Assembly: GCA_948099385.1 (NCBI GenBank)
Contig: CANUEZ040000204.1
Span: forward strand, 372,001 to 436,000
Source: Fasciola hepatica
Taxonomy: Eukaryota; Platyhelminthes; Trematoda; Plagiorchiida; Fasciolidae
Direction of reading: 5' to 3'
Length of the DNA stretch: 64,000 nucleotides
Position numbers and translations under genes: made by a program
The notes under the pieces: generated by a model
Databases searched by the model: none
What the model saw: the letters and a program-made list of their open reading frames with translations, nothing else
Told to the model about the DNA's origin: nothing
Shown: positions 52,386 through 64,000 of the stretch, in pieces
Position numbering within the stretch: position 1 is the first letter of the stretch
Layout of the letters: each line of letters opens with the position of its first letter

Positions 52386-55300
52386 GGCTATCCGATATGG
52401 CTCTGAACGCTTTGTTCAACATATACACTACATGATATAGCACACTCCTCAAAATGGCTTCGGCTTTCGCTTTCGCTTTTTACGGTGAGAACAAAATTCT
52501 CGCACACCGATCCAATCCTATGTTCCATCACTTCTCCATTTATGGGCCTAAGTATAACTAAGGCATTCCCATATGATCAATCCACACAAATTGCTGATAC
52601 AATGCAATTGAGCAGTAGCAGAGTAGATTTGTATAATATGATTCTCCATGCAGGTTGAACACTGAACTGACCATTGAAAATTATAGAAGCACTGTACAGC
52701 TGTTTGATCCCCTAAGGGAATCATGAGCATTGCAAATGGACCGAGTCCACACGGGGACACGTACACGGGTTGGGGTGAACGATTGTCAATAGAACACCCG
52801 AACCACAAGGCTATCCGATATGGCTCTGAACGCTTTGTTCAACATATACACTACATGATACAGCACACTCCCCAAACTGGCTTCGGCTTTCAAATTGGCT
52901 TTTTACAGTGAGAACAAAATTCTCGCACACCGATCCAATCCTATGTTCCATCACTTCTCCATGTATGGGCCTAAGTAAAACCAAGGCATTCCCTTATGAA
53001 CAATCCACAAAATTGCTCATACAATGCAATAGAGCAGTAGCAGATTAGATTTGTATAATATGATTCTCCATGCAGCTTGAACACTGAACTGACGATTGAA
53101 AATTATGGAAGCAATGTACAGCTGTTTGATCCCCTAAGGGAATCATGAGCATTGCAAATGGACCGAGTCCACACGGGGACACGTACAAGGGTTGGGGTGA
53201 ACGATTGTCAATAGAACACCCGAACCACAAGGCTATCCCATATGGCTCTGAACGCTTTGTTCAACATATACACTACATGATATAGCACACTCCTCACACT
53301 GGCTCCGGCATTCAAATTGGCTTTTTACGGTGAGAACCAAATTCTCATACACCGATCCAATCCTATGTTCCATCACTTCTCCATTTATGGGCCTAAGTAA
53401 AACCAAGGCATTCCCTTATGAACAATCCACACAAATTGCTCATAAAATGCAATTGAGCAGTAGCAGAGTAGATTTGTATAATATGATTCTCCATGCAGCT
53501 TGAACACTGAACTGAACATTGCAAATTCTAGAAGCACTGTACAGCTGTTTGTTCCCCTAAGGGAATCATGAGCATTGCAAATGGACCGAGTCCACACGGG
53601 GACACGTACAAGGGTTGGGGTGAACGATTGTCAATAGAACACCCGAACCACAAGGCTATCCGATATGGGTCTGAACGCTTTGTTCAACATATACACTACA
53701 TGATATAGCACACTCCCCAAACTGGCTTCGGCTTTCAAATTGGCTTTTTACGGTGAGAAAAAATTCTCGCACACCGATCCAATCCTATGTTCCATCACTT
53801 CTCCATTTATGGGCCTAAGTAAAACCAAGGCATTCCCATATGATCAATCCACACAAATTGCTGATACAATGCAATTGAACAGTAGCAGAGTAGATTTGTA
53901 TAATATGATTCTCCATGCAGCTTGAACACTGAACTGACCATTGAAAATTATGGAAGCACTGTACAGCTGTTTGATCCCCTAAGGGAATCATGAGCATTGC
54001 AAATGGACCGAGTCCACACGGGGACACGTACAAGGGTTGGGGTGAACGATTGTCAATAGAACACCCGAACCACAAGGCTATCCGATATGGCTCTGAACGC
54101 TTTGTTCAACATATACACTACATGATATAGCACACTACCCAAACTGGCTTCGGCTTTCAAATTGGCTTTTTACGGTGAGAAAAAATTCTCGCACACCGAT
54201 CCAACCCTACGTTCCATCAATTCTCAATTTATGGGCCTAATTAAAACCAAGGCATTCCCTCATGAACAATCCACACAAATTGCTGATACAATGCAATTGA
54301 GCAGTAGCAGAGTAGATTTGTATAATATGATTCTCCATGCAGCTTGAACACTGAACTGACCATTGAAAATGATGGAAGCACTGTACAGCTGTTTGATCCC
54401 CTAAGGGAATCATGAGCATTGCAAATGGACCGAGTCCACACGGGGACACGTACAAGGGTTGGGGTGAACGATTGTCAATAGAACACCCGAACCACAAGGC
54501 TATCCGATATGGCTCTGAACGCTTTGTTCAACATATACACTACATGATATAGCACACTCCTCAAACTGGCTCCGGATTTCAAATTGGTTTTTACGGTGAA
54601 AACCAAATTCTCGCACACCGATCCAATCATATGTTCCATCACTTCTCCATTTATCGGCCTACGTAAAACCAAGGCATTCCCTTATGAACAATCCACACAA
54701 ATTGCTGATACAATGCAATTGAGCAGTAGCAGTGTAGATTTGTATAATATGATTCTCCATGCAGCTTGAACACTGAACTGACCATTGAAAATTATGGAAG
54801 CACTGTACAGCTGTTTGATCCCCTAAGGGAATCATGAGCATTGCAAATGGACCGAGTCCACACGGGGACACGTACAAGGGTTGGGGTGAACGATTGTCAA
54901 TAGAACACCCGAACCACAAGGCTATCCGATATGGCTCTGAACGCTTTGTTCAACATATACACTACATGATATAGCACACTCCCCAAACTGGCTTCGGCTT
55001 TCAAATTGGCTTTTTACGGTGAGAAACAAATTCTCGCACACCGATCCAATCCTATGTTCCATCACTTCTCCATTTATGGGCCTAAGTAAAACCGAGGCAT
55101 TCGCTGATGAACAATGTACACAAATTGCTGATACAATGCAATTGAGCAGTAGCAGAGTAGATTTGTATAATATGATTCTCCATGCAGCTTGAACACTGAA
55201 GTGACCATTGAAAATTATGGAAGCACTGTACAGCTGTTTGATCCCCTAAGGGAATCATGAGCATTGCAAATGGACCGAGTCCACACGGGGACACGTACAA

Positions 55301-55765
55301 GGGTTGGGGTGAACCATTGTCAATAGAACACCCGAACCACAAGGCTATCCGATATGGCTCTGAACGCTTTGTTCAACATCTACACTACATGATATAGCAC
55401 ACTCCCCAAACTGGCTTCGGCTTTCAAATTGGCTTTTTACAGTGAGAACAAAATTCTCGCACACCGATCCAATCCTATGTTCCATCACTTCTCCATGTAT
55501 GGGCCTAAGTAAAACCAAGGCATTCCCTCATGAACAATCCACACAAATTACTCATACATTGCAATAGAGCAGTGGCAGAGTAGATTTGTATAATATGATT
55601 CTCCATGCAGCTTGAACACTGAACTGACCATTGGAATATATGGAAGCACTGTACAGATGTTTGATCCACTAAGGGAATCATGAGCATTGCAAATGGACCG
55701 AGTCCACACGGGGACACGTACAAGGGTTGGGGTGAACGATTGTCAATAGAACACCCGAACCACAA
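52386..55765 (+). repeat. Mixed units with several 1-bp-short members
   Basis: Four of these eight units are 422 bp (ending 53230, 54075, 54497 and 54919). The losses I located are in different places: CACAAAATTGC near 53007, GAGAAAAAATTCTC near 53757 and 54179, and AATTGGTTTTTACGG near 54583. No long higher-order repeat is visible. The unit ending 55342 has the CGCTGATGAACAATGTAC head that recurs to the right. Confidence 0.78.
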
Positions 55766-58700
55766 GGCTATCCGATATGGCTCTGAACGCTTTGATCAAC
55801 ATATACACTACATGATATAGCACACTCCCCAAACTGGCTTCTGCTTTGAAATTGGCTTTTTACGGTGAAAACCAAATTCTCGCACACCGATCCAATCCTA
55901 TGTTCCATCACTTCTCCATTTATGGTATTAATTTGAACCAAGGCATTCCCTTATGAACAATCCACACAAATTACTGATACAATGCAATTGAGCAGTAGCA
56001 GAGTAGATTTGTATAATATGATTCTCCATGCAGCTTGAACACTGAACTGACCATTGAAAATTATGGAAGCACTGTACAGCTGTTTGATCCCCTAAGGGAA
56101 TCATGAGCATTGCAAATGGACCGAGTCCACACGGGGACACGTACAAGGGTTGGGGTGAACGATTGTCAATAGAACACCCGAACCACAAGGCTTTCCGATA
56201 TGGCTCTGAACGCTTTGTTCAACATATACACTACATGATATAGCACACTCCCCAAACTGGCTTCGGCGTTCAAATTGGCTTTTTACAGTGAGAACAAAAT
56301 TCTCGCACACCGATCCAATCCTATGTTCCATCACTTCTCCATGTATGGGCCTAAGTAAAACCAAGGCATTCCCTTATGAACAATCCACACAAATTACTCA
56401 TACATTGCAATTGAGCAGTAGCAGAGTAGATTTGTATAATATGATTCTCCATGCAGCTTGAACACTGAACTGACCATTGAAAATTATAGAAGCACTGTAC
56501 AGCTGTTTGATCCCCTAAGGGAATCATGAGCATTGCAAATGGACCGAGTCCACACGGGGACAGGTACAAGGGTTGGGGTGAACGATTGTCAATAGAACAC
56601 CCGAACCACAAGGCTATCCGATATGGCTCTGAACGCTTTGTTCAACATCTACACTACATGATATAGCACACTCCCCAAACTGGCTTCGGCATTCAAATTG
56701 GCTTCTTACGGTGAGAACCAAATTCTCATACACCGATCCAATCCTATGTTCCATCACTTCTCCATTTATGGGCCTAAGTAAAACCAAGGCATTCCCTTAT
56801 GAACAATCCACACAAATTGCTCATAAAATGCAATTGAGCAGTAGCAGATTAGATTTGTATAATATGATTCTCCATGCAGCTTGAACACTGAACTGACCAT
56901 TGAAATATATGGAAGCACTGTACAGATGTTTGATCCCCTAAGGGAATCATGAGCATTGCAAATGGACCGAGTCCACACGGGGACACGTACAAGGGTTGGG
57001 GTGAACGATTGTCAATAGTACACCCGAACCACAAGACTATCCGATATGGCTCTGAACGCTTTGATCAACATATACACTACATGATATAGCACACTCCCCA
57101 AACTGGCTTCTGCTTTCAAATTGGCTTTTTACGGTGAGAACCAAATTCTCGCACACCGATCCAATCCTATGTTCCATCACTTCTCCATTTATGGGCCTAA
57201 GTAAAACCAAGGCATTCCCTCATGAACAATCCACACAAATTGCTGATACAATGCAATTGAGCAGTAGCAGAGTAGATTTTTATAATATGATTCTCCATGC
57301 AGCTTGAACACTGAAGTGACCATTGAAAATTATGGAAGCACTGTACAGCTGTTTGATCCCCTAAGGGAATCATGAGCATTGCAAATGGACCGAGTCCACA
57401 CGGGGACAAGTACAAGGGTCGGGTTGAACGATTGTCAATAGAACACCCGAACCACAAGATTATCCCATATGGCTCTGAACGCTTTGGTCAACATATACAC
57501 TACATGATATAGCACACTCCCCAAATTGACTTCGGCTTTCAAATTGGCTTCTTACGGTGAGAAACAAATTCTCGCACACCGATCCAATCCTATGTTCCAT
57601 CACTTCTCCATTTATGGTATTAATTTGAACCAAGGCATTCCCTTATGAACAATCCACACAAATTACTGATACAATGCAATTGAGCAGTAGCAGAGTAGAT
57701 TTGTATAATATGATTCTCCATGCAGCTTGAACACTGAACTGACCATTGAAAATTATGGAAGCACTGTACAGCTGTTTGAACCCCTAAGGGAATCATGAGC
57801 ATTGCAAATGGACCGAGTCCACACGGGGACACGTACAAGGGTTGGGGTGAACGATTGTCAATAGAACACCCGAACCACAAGGCTTTCCGATATGGCTCTG
57901 AACGCTTTGTTCAACATATACACTACATGATATAGCACACTCCCCAAACTGGCTTCGGCTTTCAAATTGGCTTTTTACGGTGAGAATCAAATTCTCTCAC
58001 ATCGATCCAATCCTATGTTCCATCACTTCTCCATTTATGGGCCTAAGTAAAACCAAGGCATTCGCTGATGTACAATGTACACAAATTGCTGATACAATGC
58101 AATTGAGCAGTAGCAGAGTAGATTTTTATAATATGATTCTCCATGCAGCTTGAACACTGAACTGACCATTGAAAATTATGGAAGCACTGTACAGCTGTTT
58201 AATCCCCTAAGGGAATCATGAGCACTGCAAATGGACCGAGTCCACACGGGGACACGTACAAGGGTTGGGGTGAATGCTTGTCAATAGAACACCCGAACCA
58301 CAAGGCTATCCGATATGGCTCTGAACGCTTTGTTCAACATATACACTACATGATATAGCACACTCCCCAAACTGGCTTCGGCTTTCAAATTGGCTTCTTA
58401 CGGTGAGAAACAAATTCTCGCACACCGATCCAATCCTATGTTCCATAACTTCTCCATTTATGAGCCTAAGTAAAACCAAGGCATTCCCTTATGAACAATG
58501 TACACAAATTGCTGATACAATGCAATTGAGCAGTAGCAGAGTAGATTTGTATAATATGATTCTCCATGCAGCTTGAACACTGAAGTGACCATTGAAAATT
58601 CTGGAAGCACTGTACAGCTGTTTGATCCCCTAAGGGAATCATGAGCATTGCAAATGGACCGAGTCCACACGGGGACACGTACAAGGGTTGGGGTGAACGA

Positions 58701-59571
58701 TTGTCAATAGAACACCCGAACCACAAGGCTATCCGATATGGCTCTGAACGCTTTGTTCAACATATACATTACGTGATATAGCACACTCCCCAAACTGGCT
58801 TCGGCTTTCAAATTGGCTTTTTACAGTGAGAACAAAATTCTCGCACACCGATCCAATCCTATGTTCCAGCAAATCTCCATTTATGGTATTAATTTGAACC
58901 AAGGCATTCCCTTATGAACAATCCACACAAATTACTGATACAATGCAATTGAGCAGTAGCAGAGTAGATTTGTATAATATGATTCTCCATGCAGCTTGAA
59001 CACTGAACTGACCATTGAAAATTATGGAAGCACTGTACAGCTGTTTGATCCCCTAAGGGAATCATGAGCATTGCAAATGGACCGAGTCCACACGGGGACA
59101 CGTACAAGGGTTGGGGTGAACGATTGTCAATAGAACACCCGAACCACAAGGCTATCCGATATGGGTCTGAACGCTTTGTTCAACATATACACTACATGAT
59201 ATAGCACACTCCCCAAACTGGCTTCGGCTTTCAAATTGGCTTTTTACGGTGAGAAACAAATTCTCGCACACCGATCCAATCCTATGTTCCATCACTTCTC
59301 CATTTATGGGCCTAAGTAAAACCAAGGCATTCGCTGATGCACAATGTACACAAATTGCTGATACAATGCAATTGAGCAGTAGCAGAGTAGATTTGTATAA
59401 TATGATTCTCCATGCAGCTTGAAAACTGAAGTGACCATTGAAAATTATGGAAGCACTGTACAGATAGTTGATCCCCTAATGGAATCATGAGCATTGCAAA
59501 TGGACCGAGTCCACACGGGACACGTACAAGGGTTGGGGTGAACGATTGTCAATAGAACACCCGAACCACAA
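55766..59571 (+). repeat. U-head cluster with interleaved three- and four-unit echoes
   Basis: A rare head, TATGGTATTAATTTGAACC, occurs at 55921, 57613 and 58882, at spacings of 1,692 and 1,269 bp. The first two are also followed by GGCTTTCCGATATGG. The units ending 55765 and 57034 share ATATATGGAAGC and the TTTGATCAAC plus GGCTTCTGCTTT tail at 1,269 bp. A different head, CGCTGATGTACAATGTAC, recurs near 58062, 59330 (as GATGCAC), 63134 and 63980. The unit ending 59571 has a 1-bp loss (ACACGGGACACG) and CAGATAGTTGATC. Confidence 0.75.
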
Positions 59572-61263
59572 GGCTATCCGATATGGCTCCTAACGCTTTG
59601 TTCAACATATACACTACATGATATAGCACACTCCACAAACTGGCTTCGGCTTTCAAATTGGCTTTTTACGGTGAGAACCAAATTCTCGCACACCGATCCA
59701 ATCCTATGTTCCATCACTTCTCCATTTATGGGCCTAAGTAAAACCAAGGCATTCGCTTATGAACAATCCACACAAATTACTGATACAATGCAATTGAGCA
59801 GTAGCAGAGTAGATTTGTATAATATGATTCTCCATGCAGCTTGAACACTGAAGTGACCATTGAAAATTATGGAAGCACTGTACAGATGTTTGATCCCCTA
59901 ATGGAATCATGAGCATTGCAAATGGACCGAGTCCACACGGGGACACGTACAAGGGTTGGGGTGAACGATTGTCAATAGAACACCCGAACCACAAGGCTAT
60001 CCGATATGGCTCTGAACGCTTTGTTCAACATATACACTACATGATATAGCACACTCCCCAAATTGACTTCGGCTTTCAAATTGGCTTTTTACGGTGAGAA
60101 CAAAATTCTCGCACACCGATCCAATCCTATGTTCCATCACTTCTCCATTTATGGGCCTAAGAAAAACCAAGGCCTTCCCTTATGAACAATCCACACAAAT
60201 TACTGATACAATGCAATTGAGCAGTAGCAGAGTAGATTTGTATAATATGATTCTCCATGCAGCTTGAACACTGAAGTGACCATTGAAAATTATGGAAGCA
60301 CTGTACAGCTGTTTGATCCCCTAAGGGAATCATGAGCATTGCAAATGGACCGAGTCCACACGGGGACACGTACAAGGGTTGGGGTGAACGATTGTCAATA
60401 GAACACCCGAACCACAAGGCTATCCGATATGGCTCTGAACGCTTTGTTCAACATATACACTACATGATATAGCACACTCCACAAACTGGCTTCGGCTTTC
60501 AAATTGGCTTTTTACGGTGAGAAACAAATTCTCGCACACCGATCCAATCCTATGTTCCATTATTTCTCCATTTATGGGCCTAAGTAAAACCAAGGCATTC
60601 CCTTATGAACAATCCACACACATTGCTGATACAATGCAATTGAGCAGTAGCAGAGTAGATTTGTATAATATGATTCTCCATGCAGCTTGAACACTGAACT
60701 GACCATTGAAAATTATAGAAGCACTGTACAGCTGTTTGATCCCCTAAGGGAATCATGAGCATTGCAAATGGACCGAGTCCACACGGGGACACGTACAAGG
60801 GTTGGGGTGAATGCTTGTCAATAGAACACCCGAACCACAAGGCTATCCGATATGGCTCCTAACGCTTTGTTCAACATATACACTACATGATATAGCACAC
60901 TACCCAAACTGGCTTCGGCTTTCAAATTGGCTTTTTACGGTGAGAACCAAATTCTCGCACACCGATCCAATCCTATGTTCCATCACTTCTCCATTTATGG
61001 GCCTAAGTAAAACCAAGGCATTCGCTTATGAACAATCCACACAAATTACTGATACAATGCAATTGAGCAGTAGCAGAGTAGATTTGTATAATATGATTCT
61101 CCATGCAGCTTGAACACTGAAGTGACCATTGAAAATTATGGAAGCACTGTACAGATGTTTGATCCCCTAATGGAATCATGAGCATTGCAAATGGACCGAG
61201 TCCACACGGGGACACGTACAAGGGTTGGGGTGAACGATTGTCAATAGAACACCCGAACCACAA
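59572..61263 (+). repeat. Three-unit duplication, period 1,269 bp
   Basis: The units ending 59994 and 61263 share CGCTTATGAAC, ATTACTGATAC, GAAGTGACC, CAGATGTTTG and CCCTAATGGAATC. The unit ending 60417 has AAGAAAAACCAAGGCCTTCC. The unit ending 60840 has ATTATAGAAGC and GTGAATGCTTGTC. The second cycle is shortened by fusion of the last two types (next entry). Confidence 0.8.
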
Positions 61264-61686
61264 GGCTATCCGATATGGCTCTGAACGCTTTGTTCAACAT
61301 ATACACTACATGATATAGCACACTACCCAAATTGACTTCGGCTTTCAAATTGGCTTTTTACGGTGAGAACAAAATTCTCGCACACCGATCCAATCCTATG
61401 TTCCATCACTTCTCCATTTATGGGCCTAAGAAAAACCAAGGCCTTCCCTTATGAACAATCCACACAAATTACTGATACAATGCAATTGAGCAGTAGCAGA
61501 GTAGATTTGTATAATATGATTCTCCATGCAGCTTGAACACTGAACTGACCATTGAAAATTATAGAAGCACTGTACAGCTGTTTGATCCCCTAAGGGAATC
61601 ATGAGCATTGCAAATGGACCGAGTCCACACGGGGACACGTACAAGGGTTGGGGTGAATGCTTGTCAATAGAACACCCGAACCACAA
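61264..61686 (+). repeat. Hybrid unit: 60417-type head, 60840-type remainder
   Basis: The head AAGAAAAACCAAGGCCTTCC with ATTACTG matches the unit ending 60417. From GAACTGACC (C at 61545) onward it has ATTATAGAAGC and GTGAATGCTTGTC as in the unit ending 60840. The switch lies between about 61470 and 61545. A simple one-unit deletion by unequal exchange explains it. Confidence 0.78.
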
Positions 61687-64000
61687 GGCTATCCGATATG
61701 GCTCTGAACGCTTTGTTCAACATATACACTACATGATATAGCACACTCCCCAAATTAACTTCGGCTTTCAAATTGGCTTTTTACGGTGAGAAACAAATTC
61801 TCGCACACTGATCCAACCCTATGTTCCATCACTTCTCCATTTATGGGCCTAAGTAAAACCAAGGCATTCCCTTATGAACAATCCACACAAATTACTGATA
61901 CAATGCAATTGAGCAGTAGCAGAGTAGATTTGTATAATATGATTCTCCATGCAGCTTGAACACTGAACTGACCATTGAAAATTATGGAAGCACTGTACAG
62001 CTGTTTGATCCGCTAAGGGAATCATGAGCATTGCAAATGGACCGAGTCCACACGGGGACACGTACAAGGGTTGGGGTGAACGATTGTCAATAGAACACCC
62101 GAACCACAAGGCTATCCCATATGGCTCTGAACGCTTTGTTCAACATATACACTACATGATATAGCACACTCCCCAAATTGACTTCGGCTTTCAAATTGGC
62201 TTTTAACGGTGAGAACCAAATTCTCGCACACCGATCCAATCCTATGTTCCATCACTTCTCCATTTATGGGCCTAAGTAAAACCAAGGCATTCCCTTATGA
62301 ACAATCCACACAAATTGCTGATACAATGCAATTGAGCAGTAGCAGAGTAGATTTGTATAATATGATTCTCCATGCAGCTTGAAAACTGAACTGACCATTG
62401 AAAATTCTGGAAGCACTGTACAGCTGTTTGATCCGCTAAGGGAATCATGAGCATTGCAAATGGACCGAGTCCACACGGGGACACGTACAAGGGTTGGGGT
62501 GAACGATTGTCAATAGAACACCCGAACCACAAGGCTATCCGATATGGCTCTGAACGCTTTGTTCAACATATACACTACATGATAGAGCACACTCCCCAAA
62601 CTGGCTTCGGCTTTCAAATTGGCTTTTTACGGTGAGAAACAAATTCTCGCACACCGATCCAATCCTGTGTTCCATTATTTCTCCATTTATGGGCCTAAGT
62701 AAAACCAAGGCATTCCCATGTGATCAATCCACACAAATTGCTGATACAATGCAATTGAGCAGTAGCAGATTAGATTTGTATAATATGATTCTCCATGCAG
62801 CTTGAACACTGAAGTGACCATTGAAAATTCTGGAAGCACTGTACAGCTCTTTGATCCCCTAAGGGAATCATGAGCATTGCAAATGGACCGAGTCCACACG
62901 GGGACACGTACAAGGGTTGGGGTGAACGATTGTCAATATAACACCCGAACCACAAGGCTATCCGATATGGCTCTGAACGCTTTGTTCAACATATACACTA
63001 CATGATATAGCACACTCCCCAAACTGGCTTCGGCTTTCAAATTGGCTTTTTACGGTGAGAACCAAATTCTCGCACACCGATCCAACCCTATGTTCCATCA
63101 CTTCTCCATTTATGGGCCTAAGTAAAACCAAGGCATTCGCTGATGTACAATGTACACACATTGCTGATACACGGCAATTGAGCAGTAGCAGAGTAGATTT
63201 GTATAATATGATTCTCCATGCAGCTTGAACACTGAAGTGACCATTGAAAATGATGGAAGCACTGTACAGCTGTTTGATCCCCTAAGGGAATCATGAGCAT
63301 TGCAAATGGACCGAGTCCACACGGGGACACGTACAAGGGTTGGGGTGAACGATTGTCAATAGAACACCCGAACCACAAGGCTATCCGATATGGCTCTGAA
63401 CGCTTTGTTCAACATATACACTACATGATATAGCACACTCCCCAAACTGGCTTCGGCTTTCAAATTGGCTTTTTACGGTGAGAAACAAATTCTCGCACAC
63501 CGATCCAATCCTATGTTCCATCACTTCTCCATTTATGGGCCTAAGTAAAACCAAGGCATTCCCTTAAGAACAATCCACACTAATTGCTGATACAATGCAA
63601 TTGAGCAGTAGCAGAGTAGATTTGTATAATATGATTCTCCATGCAGCTTGAACACTGAAGTGACCATTGAAAATGATGGAAGCACTGTACAGCTGTTTGA
63701 TCCCCTAAGGGAATCATGAGCATTGCAAATGGACCGAGTCCACACGGGGACACGTACAAGGGTTGGGGTGAACGATTGTCAATAGAACACCCGAACCACA
63801 AGGCTATCCGATATGGGTCTGAACGCTTTGTTCAACATATACACTACATGATATAGCACACTCCCCAAACTGGCTTCGGCTTTCAAATTGGCTTTTTACG
63901 GTGAGAAACAAATTCTCGCACACCGATCCAACCCTATGTTCCATCACTTCTCCATTTATGGGCCTAAGTAAAACCAAGGCATTCGCTGATGTACAATGTA
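61687..64000 (+). repeat. Ordinary units to the right edge; array continues
   Basis: Complete units end at 62109, 62532, 62955, 63378 and 63801, followed by 199 bases of a further unit that stops inside a CGCTGATGTACAATGTA head. That head matches the one near 63134, 846 bp to the left. The units ending 62109 and 62532 share CCGCTAAGGG. No end of the satellite is reached. Confidence 0.9.

Larger units (their letters stand above)
1..64000 (+). repeat. Tandem satellite array, ~423 bp unit, head to tail, fills window
   Basis: Every stretch of the window aligns to the same unit in the same orientation. Taking the second A of the landmark CCACAAGG as the end of each unit, unit ends start at 378 and advance by 423, with these exceptions. 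422 bp units end at 1646, 10529, 12220, 13486, 16023, 16868, 17711, 19825, 23208, 24051, 27434, 34624, 38007, 48581, 51118, 51963, 52385, 53230, 54075, 54497, 54919 and 59571. 421 bp units end at 13064, 17289 and 23629. One 424 bp unit ends at 7992. The last complete unit ends at 63801. Neighbouring units differ by roughly 1.5 to 4% in the pairs I counted, while copies of one higher-order repeat differ by about 1% or less. There is no intervening unique sequence, transposon or inverted unit. A non-coding eukaryotic satellite is by far the best explanation; species and satellite family are not recognised. Confidence 0.98.

Noticed and set aside
60811..61113. 100-codon plus-strand frame, longest in the window
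   Set aside because: Created by the GTGAATGCTTG variant supplying an ATG and by chance absence of stops across a unit boundary; not maintained in sister units.
1..64000. CRISPR array
   Set aside because: Period is 423 bp with no short repeat and unique spacer pattern; the whole unit repeats and no cas genes are present.

Overview
The whole 64 kb window is one uninterrupted tandem satellite array. A unit of about 423 bp repeats head to tail, always in the same orientation, from the first base to the last. I counted 150 complete units between positions 379 and 63801, plus a partial unit at each end, so the array runs past both edges. Unit length is very uniform: 124 units are 423 bp, 22 are 422 bp, 3 are 421 bp and 1 is 424 bp. 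I see no transposon, gene, RNA gene or other foreign sequence. One unit counted by hand (541-963) is about 44% G+C.

This is typical of eukaryotic heterochromatin: a (peri)centromeric, subtelomeric or other satellite block from a long-read assembly. I do not recognise the monomer as a named satellite family and cannot name the species or kingdom from it. A centromeric role is possible because of the higher-order structure, but nothing in the sequence proves it; I found no good CENP-B box.

Layout: 1-1.2 kb ordinary units; 1.2-4.2 kb a P-Q-R-P-P-Q-R pattern; 4.2-7.1 kb a five-unit echo; 7.1-12.6 kb mixed units including the most diverged one; 12.6-25.7 kb two nearly identical copies of a 15-unit higher-order repeat (HOR) of about 6.34 kb, itself built from a five-unit block a-b-c-d-e and a five-unit block f-g-b-c-f'; 25.7-29.5 kb mixed units; 29.5-32.1 kb a tandem pair of a three-unit HOR; 32.9-39.3 kb an eight-unit HOR with period 3,383 bp; 40.1-47.7 kb a six-unit HOR (2,538 bp) in two near-identical copies and a degraded third; 47.7-55.8 kb mixed units; 55.8-59.6 kb units with a distinctive head variant; 59.6-62.1 kb a three-unit duplication with a hybrid unit; 62.1-64 kb ordinary units.

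No genes work together here. The interest lies in how the array evolves. Several HOR boundaries fall inside hybrid units whose left and right parts match different parent units, as expected from unequal crossover or gene conversion. The unit has a nearly invariant segment next to a cluster of small dyad symmetries, and a variable 'head' segment that comes in a few discrete versions shuffled along the array. Short open frames recur once per unit on both strands, but they use TTG or GTG starts or are broken at random, and I reject them as genes. All divergence figures are by-eye counts.
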